Source: Armigeres subalbatus
Taxonomy: Eukaryota; Arthropoda; Insecta; Diptera; Culicidae
Direction of reading: 5' to 3'
NCBI RefSeq assembly: GCF_024139115.2
Contig: NC_085139.1
Span: 73,079,203-73,143,202 of the forward strand
DNA length: 64,000 nt
Below, in pieces: positions 21,146 to 31,790 of the stretch. Below the pieces are notes generated by a model that saw nothing but the letters and a program-made list of their open reading frames with translations, had not been told where the DNA came from and made no database searches. Made by a program: the position numbers and the translations under genes. The first letter of the stretch is position 1. Every line of letters starts with the position of its first letter.

Positions 21146-24100
21146 ATTCAAAGAGAAGAGCTTCACATTCATTTTACTGTTGAAAAAATAAAAACATACC
21201 AATAGAAACGCAAGAAGTAAATAAACAGTGTGTCTAGATATTAAGCGACTTGAGCTTTTGAAGTCTTGCGCTTAGTTTCATAAGGGCGTAAATCCATTGA
21301 TTTCTCTTCATCGATTTTTTCGTTTCTCAATAACTTAATTATATGAAAATTACAACCGTAGGGTAAAGTGCCTAATAGTGGACCCCCAACCAATAGTGGA
21401 CCCTCCAGCCGTTTTTGCATTATTACAACACAATGTAAATATTTTGCTATGAAATTCCATCGGGAGAACCTGCCTTACAGTCCTATGATTTGATTACAAT
21501 AGGAAATGCTGTGCAAAGTTAAATTAGATGATTTTTACAGTTTTATAAAAAATAAACACAGGAGTGTCCACTATAGGAATATTTTTTTGGGGGGGTACTC
21601 AATAGGGAAGAAGAATGTCCCAAAACAAAACATGAAAATCAAATGAAGTGTCGACTATAGGGAAGCAATTTCCTATTATGGGCCTCCAGGGGGTCTACTA
21701 AGGGGCGAATTCAGTCAGACTTTAAAATGTTAATTTCAACAAATAACGTCGTGTATTTGAGTTTTATGTATGTATCGTGAAGAGGAGATGCAGAATTTGT
21801 TATTAGATATCAAGCAGAACCATTATGCTAAAAATTTCTACTCCTTAATACAGTAAGAACAAAATTCCGGTGCAGGTTGGTACTCGGATTCTGATGACTT
21901 TTGCGCAAACGTAACGTATACGTGGTCTTGTAGTGTACACGGACAGATAAATCAACCCAAAATAGTATATTGTAAAAAAAATAAAAATTATTACTTTCCC
22001 GTAATTGTTGTCAAAACTAGAGCAAGATGCAAGAACCTCACCGGGGTTACTCAGCCCCCAAATCTGAGTAAATTCAATATTCTCAATTTTGAGTTGATCA
22101 AGGTCCACTTTGGATAAATTACACTCAGCTCTGGATAAATTGTTTACATGTGAATAATAAGGCAAACTACCTAGTGCCAGAAAAGTCATTTTACTTCAAT
22201 TTGGGTTATTGGCTCAAACTACGGTTTTGAGTGAAAACAACCCACTTTTGGATAGTTTTGGCTTTCAGTGTAGGGATTATCACGCTTATCTAGAGAGTAG
22301 GAGGTTGAAGGTTCGAGTCCCTCCAAAACACTTGTTTTTTTTTGTAAATTTCATATTAATTTGTCCATTTCTAAACATGTGCTGTGCATATGCACAGCTA
22401 AGATATTTGACAAAAAAAAATATTGTTTATAAATTATTTGTTGCTATTAAATTAATTTATGGAGATTTTGTATGTATATGTAGTTTTAATATGTCCACAA
22501 AAAATTTTAGCTATTCATAGAATGTTTATGCTTAAAAATTGCTTTTATTCTGATTTCTCTGTATTTCGATGAAATAAACTACAAAATTTAAAACATGCAA
22601 GCGAAAGTATCCTTTCCGTGGAACAAACTGCAAAGGCACGATTGTAATCAAACCCGAATCGCACCATCATACCCATCAAAAGTAATCATCAAAACCATTA
22701 TATCTGTATTTGCAACGATCCGTTTTACTACCGGCATCAGGAAAACCACCCGGTCGTTTACAAAATTCTGCACTCCCCCAGCAAACGGCGCCATTACAAT
22801 TACATTCAATAACCGATCGAGGTATGATTTCAAACTTTGTCGGTCACCACCGCTTTCCATTTCGAGTAGCAAAATCGACCAATTAGGAAGCGGCAAAAAA
22901 GAGAAACTTGTTTCCAGTTGTTGGGAACCAATTGGGTACTAATGCTGAGCTCGGGCGAGACATTCGTGCAAAGTCAGCACCGAGTGTATTTTGGTCCAAT
23001 CCAGTTGCGCTGGACTTACCTATCGGGTGATGTTACGTGTCTTATGGAATACAACTTTATGAAACTTCTGAGAAAATCGAATAAAATTGCGTCATTGTGA
23101 ACCTTCTTAATATCTTTTAAATGCAGTGCTTGAATCGATGAATGCAATATAATTCAAAGATTATTAAAGTTATTATCCTATTTGACAGAAACTACTTGCA
23201 TTTTATTGAATCGAGCTCGATTGCTCATAGGAAATTTAAGCAAAAGATAATTTCAGTGCTATGAGCTCTCGTATTCTATATATATTTTTAAAATAATATT
23301 GGCACAAAATGATTCAAAACCTTTTCGAACAAAACTCAAAAAGTAACCTCTCATCTGGCTTTACGCTAAACCCAATTTCTACGACCGATCAGGGCGCTCT
23401 ACGCTGTCTGTGGATGATGACAGTGCAGAATATTTCTGCAAAACTCAATTGTGTGCGTTGGCTTTAATTAGGAATGTGGGTGCTTCAGGCGAAAGCTTTC
23501 CCCCATTTGGTTCTAAGTACAATATCTTGTTAACGCATTTCCAGTGATAGACAATTCGGCGACACAGGAGGTGGCGGTGCCGGCAGCGGACAAGCACGAT
23601 TATTATACTGCTGAAATCCGAGATTCCGTCCGTCTGATGCTGAAATGGAAATCTGCTGGTACCAATGTGTACCATTAATGTGCACGGGAACACCTCTTAA
23701 GGGAGTGAAGATGGGCCCCCCTCGTCAGATAACGTCTAATGAATTCACCTTTTCCGGCGCCCGTAGTCTACGCAGTGCTGTGAGCATGGGCCGTGGATTT
23801 CCCCGCCGCTAATTCCGATGGTCGGTGTGGCCTCTCTGCGTCGCAAACGGGCAAGATTGCATCCTCCACCAAGAGGACATCGAAGAGGTTCTGCTGTACA
23901 CGTTCCCTCTATCAAGAAGGAGCTGACGGAAGCACGTTCCGCCTAGGTGGGGAAAAAATTCCAAGGGGACCAGTCGGGGTCGGAAAGGGTTGGGGGATAA
24001 CTTCCATCGTGATTATGAAGACGACGGCAGATGGGGAAGGATTCAGCCCCAAGAAAGTTGTGATACGGGGATTTCAGCAAGCGGAAAGTTTTCCTCCCTG

Positions 24101-24640
24101 GTTTAATTAACAGTATTAAAAACACTCACTCCGGGTAGCGCGCTACCGACACGGACGGACGAGTTCGAGAGGGGATTGTGTGACGATGAAGTTTTGCCTC
24201 TGCATCTCCATTCTACTCGAGAAAACGGGGTCAACGGATGTTTCAAGGTGGATTCACGTTCGCTTTATCTGGGTACGGAACGGCGATGCTCAAGAGACAA
24301 AGGCTTTTCCTAGGTAGTAAAAGCTGTTGAAATTTTCGTGCACAGTTGATCGTGCGAAATACGGTTTTCCGGTGAAATCAATATGGTGCCCGATAGAATT
24401 GTTACTTTTATAAGTCTTCGTTGTGAAGTATGATGTTTAATATTGTTACAATGAACTTGAATGGATCCAATAAAATTAACCACAAGTTATGATCTTAGCT
24501 TAGATAGACATCTACTGAAAGTTGAAACAGTTGAAACATCTGATAATATCAATTTTTCACACTGAACTATTTTGAAAAAATCAGATGTTGGTCTTGTATT
24601 GTTCAATTGTGCAAATAGGTGATTGCGTCCTAACTTAACA
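21146..24640. other. Unassigned DNA, no gene seen
   Basis: This stretch has no recognisable coding domain. The 21360-21720 part has repeated phrases such as CCTAATAGTGGACC and CACTATAGG and may be an old MITE. Around 22270-22325 a GGTTCGAGTCCCTCC segment resembles a tRNA T-arm but lacks the rest of a tRNA. The 22590-24130 part is less AT-rich, but its open frames overlap on both strands and match nothing I recognise. Confidence 0.4.
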
Positions 24641-24644
24641 AGAT

Positions 24645-24905
24645 ATAGAAGAAGGTGGGACTTGTTTTACTCCCTGTTGACCCCATGTTCTACCGAGAAT
24701 CAAAGAAGCTTTTGTTCTAGGCAATTTTGTGTATACCTAGATCCTCCAGACAAATTATCATTATATGGTAATTCATTGTTTGATAGACAATCATTCTAAT
24801 TCTACAGGACGGTTTGTGTGTATTGGATTCTCATAGATTTTATTTAACAGCCTCGCAAAATTTGATTAACTTGTCGTAACATTGACCAAAAGCTATATTT
24901 TTTCA
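24645..24905 (+). repeat. Diverged copy of the repeat inside the 10.7-12.7 kb element
   Basis: Phrases follow the same order as at 11050-11335: GACTTG...CCC, TCTAC/TTTAC CGAGAA, CCTC(T/C)AGACAAAT, TTGATAGACAA, CCTCGCAAAATTTGA and a TTTTTTCA-AGCACAAA end. Divergence is substantial but collinear. It shows that the interior of the 8-bp-TSD element belongs to a wider repeat family. Confidence 0.55.
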
Positions 24906-24909
24906 GAGC

Positions 24910-25640
24910 ACAAAGCACAATAATTCAAAATTATCTGTAATGATAAAAATGACATCGTAATAAAGCGTTTCCCAATTTGTTGCGAGAACTGTATCCCACT
25001 CACAGGCATCTCTACTCTGATTCAGTGCCCATAAACACTGCAAGAAAAAAATGTGAAAAAAGGATCGATGTTTTGTGCGATATAAGACATCACTTTTCGT
25101 TTTGTGAGATCTATGCCCGGCGGTGATAGATAACTTTGCACCGTAGTACGTCCTTTCTCGGCTCCCATACGAGACCATACGAGTTAGGATAGTCTGCTCA
25201 TCCTGGAGCTCATGAAGCGGTTGAACGGCCAAATCTGCTGCTGGAACATCATCCCGAGTAGCACAATTTAAACCGTTTTGGTTGCAGCAACTCATAAATG
25301 ACTGGATTCGGTCGTACATAAGTCACAGCACGGTAACTCATTTATGACAAGTATGCAGCTTGGTCTCGACCAAGGGTAAAAAAGCTTTGTTTGTGGCTTC
25401 AACATTAAGTTGGATGATATTTTGATAGCTATTCCTCCACGAAACGAAACCCCTTTCCAGAAACGTTAGTATGATTAAATTAGATTTATTGTAATATGGT
25501 GATTATGCCGTGAAAATTAGACAGTTTAAGTATGGCTGTATTGTAAAAGGTGCACTGATGACGTATTTATTTTATATAATTTTTTTATTTTATTTTGCTC
25601 ACAACCATTGGCGGAGTTAAGCTGGGGCACGATGTGGCAC
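24910..25640. other. Unassigned noncoding DNA
   Basis: No recognisable gene. The - strand frame at 24903-25319 has no known motif. Confidence 0.4.
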
Positions 25641-26495
25641 GTGACTTACCAAATCGAATTCTTGCAGGAATTATTATAAAAATTAAATTAAAAGAATTTT
25701 TACGGAAACTTAGAAAGAATGAAATAAGAAATCCAAAAAAAAAAATTTGGAATAGTTTTTAATGGAAATATCGAAGGAATTTCCAGATGAAATATACTAA
25801 AAAACTAGTTAAAAAGTAGTTTACGAATGATTCCTAAAAGAATTTCTGAATGAACTCCTGAAGTGATTAACTAAATTAACTAAAACCATTTCTATGCGAA
25901 GGTCTTCAGAATTTCTAATTAATTTTCCGGAGGAATGTCCAAAGGAATTTCCGAACGAATTCCTTAATGAATTTCAGAAGCCGTTCCAAAGAGGAGTTTG
26001 TAAGAAATTTCAAAAATTTGTTCTTAGAGTTTCAGAAATAATTTCTTGAAAAAATACTGAAAGAATTTCTTTGAGAAAAAGTTGGAATAATTGCGGAAGT
26101 GTTTCCTAGAAAAAAAATTGAAGGTATTCCTAATTCAATTTCCACAGTAATTTTTGAAGCAATTTCCAAAGTAATTCAGAATGAAATACATAAAATGAGT
26201 TCCGGAAGGTTTTCCTGAAACAATGTCGGTAGGTTTTCCTAATGGAATTTCCGAAGGGTTTTTTGTTGTTATTTTAAACAAGTTTCCAAAAGTGTTTACA
26301 AATGACCACTAAAAGGATTTTTGAAAGAATTTAAAAAGAATTTTCGAAGAAAATCCTAAATGAATTCGTAAGAGAATGCTTGAAGGAATCCCTGGAGGAA
26401 TTCCCGAAATATTTTTTGTAGCAATTTAAAAAAAAGTCGAACGTAATTTTCGAAAAAATGAACTTATTCAAACAAATAAAAAAAAAAATTCGGTA

Positions 26496-26686
26496 GGGGG
26501 AAAGACGGCTTTGGCAGGTTTTATTCTACTATTGGCAGGGGGTTTTTGTCGACCAAATTTTATGAAATTTGGCTACAATATTCTTCTTCTATGCAAAGAA
26601 TGTTTAGGCCAAATTTGAGCCTAGTCAGTCATAAAAAACCCCCCTGCCAATAATAGAACAAAACCTGCCAAAGCCGTCTTTCCCCC
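26496..26686. mobile_element. Short MITE with 55-bp inverted termini and TA duplication
   Basis: The 191-bp element begins GGGGGAAAGACGGCTTTGG and ends with its complement. Complementarity extends through TGGCAGGGGG, about 55 bp in each arm with few mismatches. It is flanked by TA on both sides (26494-26495 and 26687-26688). TA duplication with long termini fits a Tc1/mariner-type nonautonomous element. It is inserted in decayed satellite. Confidence 0.85.
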
Positions 26687-27289
26687 TATTTCCAAAAGAT
26701 TTTACTTAGCTATATTTTAAGAAATTTTTATAGGAACTCTTTAAAAAATTCTTAAAACTCCGAACGGAATTGCCAAATTAAATTCTGAAGATTCCGATAT
26801 TCTTAAATTTCCACAAGAATTTTTTATGGACGTTCCCCAGAAATTATTTCGGAATTTACACCAGGGATTTCTTCAGAAAATCCTCCAGCAATTACTTCGG
26901 AGATAAATCTAGAAATTTCTTTGAATATCCATCAAGATATTCCTTCGAAAATTCGAAGAGGGAATTATTAACAAAAAAAAAATGATTCATTGATTAATTC
27001 GGGAAGTCTATTACGATTTTTTTACGAATTTCTTCAGAAATTATTTTAGAAAATCTTTTGGAAATTCTTTTAGGAATACATACGGATTTTTTTGGAACAT
27101 CTTCGAAAATTCCTTTAGGAGAAATCATTTCAAAATTTCTTTAGGAATAACTTTGCAAATTAATTGAGGAATTTCTTTAGAATATGTTTTAAGGATTATT
27201 TCAGTAATTTCTCAAGACATCTCTTCGAAAACTAAGAAGATATTATTAGCGTTCCTTCGAAATTTTCCTTAGGAAGTTCTCCAGAAACG

Positions 27290-27425
27290 ACATGAGCCGG
27301 ACGAGGACCGAAAGTCTCGTTAATACACACCGACTCTGTTGAGGTCGGAATACGTATCTGTCAAAGGTACAATAAAGTAGTGGAATTAAACGGAATAGTA
27401 CAATCTTGTTTTTTAACAAGAGAAA
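27290..27425 (+). repeat. Fragment of a dispersed mosquito repeat
   Basis: Contains GACGAGGACCGAAAGTCTCG, GGTCGGAATACGTATCTGTC and TGGAATTAAACGGAATAG, blocks I recognise from dispersed mosquito repeats. It is a relative of 1296-1395 and noncoding. Confidence 0.5.
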
Positions 27426-27691
27426 TTTTATATTGTTAATATCATTAAGTACTAAAAATTACAATCAATAAAACATGATTATCGAGCGTTTTGCGACAGT
27501 CCGACTAGACTAGGCTTGAAATTTGATAAGCAGTTTTGATCCTAATTTGGCTCCTGATTTGGCCTATGAGCCACAAAAACAGAATTCATTTCATTGATTT
27601 ATAAAAAAAATATTTTATCATCAAGTATGATGGGGCACACGTCCTATTTTCTTTGCTTTTGAAAAATGTCCATTTCGAAAGTCTTCGGAAG

Positions 27692-27790
27692 GTCATTAGG
27701 CCGAAAGGGTCATTTGGCCAAAAGCGTCATTGGGCGAAAGGGCCATTTGGGCGAAAGGGTTATTTGGCAGAATAGGATATTTGAGGGGGC
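27692..27790 (+). repeat. 17-bp minisatellite
   Basis: About six units of 17 bp with consensus GTCATTTGGCCGAAAGG, each with one to four differences. Confidence 0.75.
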
Positions 27791-27982
27791 CAAACGCAAA
27801 GCGATGTAAGTGGCAAAAAGTAAGTTTTGATAAAAATGGGTGCAAAGGTTTTCAATATTTTTTCACTTCATACAAATTGTATGGAAACTCAGAAAAATTA
27901 TAATTTTCTGTGAATTTTCACATTTTTTATAAACACCGTACAAACTATATCAACACATTGCGCAAAGCTCTAGAATCAAAGT

Positions 27983-28650
27983 CCCTCCAGGAATTCCTCC
28001 GGAATTCCCTCCAGGAATTCCTCCAAAAGTTCCTCCAGGAATTCCTCCGGAATTTCCTCCAGGAATTCCTTCTGAAGTTCCTCCAGGAATTCCTCCAGAA
28101 GTTCCTCCAGGGATTCCTCCAGAAGTTCCTCCAGGAATTCCTCCGGAAGTTCCTCCGGGAATTCCTCCGGAAGTTCCTCCAGGAATTCTTCCGGAAGTTC
28201 CTCCAGGAATTCCTCCGGAAGTTTCTCCAGGAATTCCTCCGGAAGTTCCTCCAGGAATTTCTCTGGAAGTTCCTCCAGGAATTCCTCCGGAAGTTCCTCC
28301 AGGAATTCCTCCGGAAGTTCCTCCAGGAATTCCTCCGGAAGTTCCTCCAGGAATTCCTCCGGAAGTGCCTCCAGGAATTCCTCCGGAAGTTCCTCCAGGA
28401 ATTCCTCCGGAAGTTCCTCCAGGAATTCCTCCGGAAGTTCCTCCAGGAATTCCTCCGGAAGTTCCTCAAGAAATTCCTCCGGAAGTTCCTCCAGGAATTC
28501 CTCCGGAAGTTCCTCCAGGAATTCCTCCGGAAGTTCCTCCAGGAATTCCTCCGGAAGTTCCTCCAGGAATTCCTCCGGAAGTTCCTCCAGGAATTCCTCC
28601 GGAAGTTCCTCCAGGAATTCCTCCGGAAGTTCCTCCGAAATTTTTTCCTG
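27983..28650. repeat. 24-bp satellite array
   Basis: About 28 near-identical 24-bp units containing GGAATTCCTCCGGAAGTTCC. The unit contains two palindromes, GGAATTCC and TCCGGA. Because 24 is a multiple of three and the unit has no stop codon in several frames, overlapping frames stay open on both strands (Leu/Phe/Gln-rich, Pro-rich and Arg/Asn-rich). Such open frames are expected from the repeat and are not evidence of a protein. Confidence 0.95.
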
Positions 28651-28929
28651 GAATTCCTCCGGAAGTTACTCCCGGAATTCATCCGGAAAATCCTCAGAAA
28701 TTCCAGGAACCTCCGGAGAAACTCCTAGGGGAACTTCCAGATGAATTCCTGAAGGAGCTTCCAGAGAAATTCCTTAGGGAACTTTCAGACGAAATCCGGG
28801 AGGAGTTTCTGGAGGTACTTCCCAGAGGCACTTACGGAGGAATGTCCAAAGGAATTTCTTGACGATCTTTTAAAAAAACTAGTGGAGGAACTTCTGGAAG
28901 AATTCCTTGACGAACGATCCACGCCACCG

Positions 28930-30405
28930 CTGCACAGTGTTTTATTTCGTCATTTTTACGATCGAAATTCAAAAACTCGAAAAGTGTTGATTTTGGATAT
29001 GAGGTTTGTTCACAGAAGTTTCAACATATTTAGGAGCGCATCATTCGATAAAAACAGTTTGATGATTAATCCCCCTAAAAGTGAGTTGAGAAAATTATTT
29101 TTCCACCAGAATGAGATAGACACGTAGTGTCTGCCGCAAAGTTGTAGTAAATGTTAATACGAGCAACTTTGCTGATCAACCCGAATTTCTATCTCTTATA
29201 TATAACAAACTTAAGTCGTTTTATGTAAAAACCCCATTAAAATCTTATTTTTCATTCTAACTCTTTACAATGAATTTTCCCATTTTCCGTCTCTTCTACA
29301 AAGGAAATCCCCTTAAAATCATTCTTTTAACTTAAACTAACTCTAATGATTTTTCACATTTTCCGTCTCTTCTACAAAGTTGTAAAACCAGCAAAATTAC
29401 ATGTTTTTGCTGAACATTGTAACTTTCTATCTCTTATAAAACAAAAGTTATTCAAATATTGTGATTTTTCATAGGTTTACAAATTTTTAACACAGCATTC
29501 GAGAAGACTCTTGTCGACAAAAGTTTTCAATGTCAGTATAAAAATGAAATAAGCGATTTTAAGCATATCGTGAAGAAATTTGCGACTTTTTGCAATTAAG
29601 GGAGTAATCTTCTTCTTCTTCTTATTGGCATTACATCCCCACACTGGGACAGAGCCGCCTCGCAGCTTAGCGTTCACTAAGCACTTCCACAGTTATTAAC
29701 TGCGAGGTTTCTAAGCCAGGTTACCATTTTTGCATTCGTATATCATGAGGCTAGCACGATGATACTTTTATGCCCAGGGAAGTCGAGACAATTTCCAATC
29801 CGAAAATTGCCTAGGCCGGCATCGGGAATCGAACCCAGCCACCCTCAGCATGGTCTTGCTTTGTAGCCGCGCGTCTTACCGCACGGTTAAGGAGGGCCCC
29901 TCCATAAGGAGTAATCACAAGTGGAAATACCTCTAAGAATTTGTATAATTTAAAGATAACTTTTGTTGTATGTTAGATGGAATGTTACAATGCTCAGCAA
30001 AAGCATGTAATTTTGCTTGTTTAACAACTTTGTAGAACAGACGGAAAATGGGAAAATTCATTGGAAAGAGTTCGAATGAAAAATAAGATTTTAATGGGGT
30101 TTTTACATAAAACGACTTAAGTTTGTTATATATAAGAGATAGAAACTCGGGATGTTCAGCAAAGTTGCTCGTATTAACATTTACTACAACTTTGCGGAAG
30201 ACACTACGTGTCTATCTCATTCTGGTGGAAAAATAATTTTCTTAACTCACTTTTAGGGGGATTAATCATCAAACTGTTTTTATCGAAAGATGCGCTCCTA
30301 AATATGTTGAAACTTCTGTGAACAAACCCTATATCCAAAATCAACACTTTTCGAGTTTTTGAATTTCGATCGTGAAAATGACGAAATAAAACACTGTGCG
30401 CTGAT
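28930..30405. mobile_element. Foldback-type element with long inverted arms
   Basis: The left arm (about 28935-29460) is complementary to the right arm (about 29940-30400): CACAGTGTTTTATTTCGTCA on the left pairs with TGACGAAATAAAACACTGTG on the right. Complementarity continues through the ATTAATCCCCCTAAAAGTGA, TATATAACAAACTTAAGTCG and TTTTCCCATTTTCCGTCT blocks. The left arm has an internal duplication of about 75 bp around the TTTTCCGTCTCTTCTACAAA block that is absent on the right. The loop has been enlarged by a Feilai SINE. There is no coding capacity. Superfamily is unresolved. Confidence 0.8.
29610..29900 (-). mobile_element. Feilai SINE
   Basis: On the - strand it starts near 29900 with a GGGGCCCTCCTTAACCGTGC head, with a tRNA-like A box (TTAACCGTGCGG) and B box (GGGTTCGATTCCC). 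The Feilai body follows, with GGCAATTTTCGGATTGG, GGGCATAAAAGTATCATCG and CTCTGTCCCAGTGTGGGG. It ends in an (AAG)n tail. The flanks share GGAGTAATC (29601-29609 and 29908-29916), a likely target duplication. The family identification is from memory of the Aedes aegypti Feilai consensus. Confidence 0.9.
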
Positions 30406-30480
30406 CACCAACGGCGTGACGCCGCCGCCTGAAAATGATCTATCACGCCACCGCCGGTAAAATTTCAATCAGCGCACAGG

Positions 30481-31100
30481 CCTACCTGGAAGTACCCCGA
30501 AGGTGGCCAAGTCGATCGAAAATCACCGAAATGGACTCCAGTGTACTTGTTTTGTAAAATTATGAAGTTTGGCATGCCGCAAGATGGATTCCAAGATTGA
30601 ACGGAAATTGGCCACTTCTCCAAGGGAACCAGGCCCTGGAAGTACCCGGAGGGTGGCCAATTCGATCGAAAATCGCCAAAATGTACTCCAGTGTACTTGT
30701 TTTGCAAAATCATGAAGTTTGACATGTCGCAAGATGGGTTCCGAAATTGAACGAAAACTGGCCACTTCTCCAAGGAAGTATCCGAAGGGTGGCCAATTCG
30801 ATCGAAAATCGCCGAAATGTACTCCAGTATACTTGTTTTTGCAAAATCATGAAGTTTGACATGTCGCAAGATGGGTTCCAAGATTGGACGGATATTGGCC
30901 ACTTCTCCTAGGGAACCAGGCCCTGGAAGCACCCGGAGGGTGGCCAATTCAATCGAAAGTCGTTGAAATGTACTCCAGTGTACTTGTTTTGCAACATCAA
31001 GAAGTTTGACATGTCGCACGATGGATTTCGAAGTCGATCTGCCAGTGACCATTTTTTCCGGGAGGGAGGTAACCCCAGTACTCCCCGGAATATATCCGGA
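30481..31100. repeat. Four-unit tandem array of about 150 bp
   Basis: The phrase GGCCAA(T/G)TCGATCGAAAATC recurs at 30505, 30655 and 30791 and, diverged, at 30942, spacings of 150, 136 and 151 bp. Each unit also has ACTCCAGTGTACTTGTTTT and TGGCCACTTCTCC blocks. The - strand frame of 267 codons over 30465-31268 is repetitive only because the units are. It begins immediately after an ATCAGCGCACAG palindrome arm next to the foldback element. Confidence 0.9.
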
Positions 31101-31760
31101 ACCATGGCCATTGCACAAAAATTGACCTCGGTTCCTAAAACTATAGGAATTTTGTGATCGATTCCAGAAGATTGCTTGAAAATCCGTTAGAAATTGGCTG
31201 AGCTGCGTGGTTTTAAATTTTGAGTTTTGTCGTAAAATGGGGGTTGGGGACGTACGTGTTAATAACAATCGAAATAGAAGAAATTGGGAGCAAATTTATT
31301 TATGCCTTATTATTGTGATGTTTTGAGTAGTGAGCACGCATGATACCAATAAAAAAACGACACTGTTTGTGTCGGGAGTGGGAGCTCACTGGTGTTGTTG
31401 TTGGTAGAAAACGTAGTTCTCGGTCGGGAAGGAACCCGACAATATTACCTTCATTTGTATACCTTTTCTACCTTGCATTTAGTTTGAATTTGAACATGTT
31501 ACGTCACTACTATTTCCGAACAATTTGAACAAAGATGATAGTGTACTAGTGCGGTTTCAGGTGGTTTCAGCATGCCCACTTTTGTAGTTATGTACTCCAA
31601 CATGTGGCGATAAATTAGGCGATACTTAATCTGTGTCGTTTTTCCTACGAGCCTATCACGTTTTCTGTATACCATTATTATACCAAATAACTAAAAACTA
31701 TAAAAAAATATTTGAACCTCATTAAGTATTCCATTATTTCCATTTATATCATATTAATTA
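31101..31760. other. Unassigned noncoding DNA
   Basis: No gene or recognised repeat. Confidence 0.4.
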
Positions 31761-31763
31761 TTA

Positions 31764-31790
31764 TTCTTTTTTTTTCCTTTTCAGGTAAGA
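31764..31790 (+). promoter_or_regulatory. Candidate recursive splice site (ratchet point)
   Basis: A T-rich tract (31766-31781, only T and C) ends in CAG at 31782-31784 and is followed at once by GTAAGA at 31785-31790. A strong 3' splice site fused to a strong 5' splice site is the signature of recursive splice sites, which remove long fly introns in steps. If real, the window lies in a long + strand intron and the next segment starts here. It could also be the acceptor of an unrecognised exon beginning GTAAGAATC, or chance. Confidence 0.4.

Larger units (their letters stand above)
25640..28900. repeat. Decayed satellite related to the 24-bp array
   Basis: Most of this interval consists of irregular variants of GGAATTTC, AGGAATT and TTCCGAA motifs spaced about 10-14 bp apart. 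The same words build the homogeneous array at 27983-28650. The flanks look like old, diverged satellite and the core like a recently amplified part. Other repeats are embedded at 26496-26686, 27290-27425 and 27692-27790. Confidence 0.6.

Noticed and set aside
22270..22330. tRNA-like GGTTCGAGTCCCTCC segment
   Set aside because: A T-arm-like stretch is present, but no acceptor stem, D-arm or proper A box can be matched.
27910..28728. 272-codon + strand and 245-codon - strand frames
   Set aside because: Overlapping frames on both strands arise from the stop-free 24-bp unit.
30465..31268. 267-codon - strand frame
   Set aside because: Its internal repeats match the 150-bp tandem DNA units, so it is open by repeat structure.
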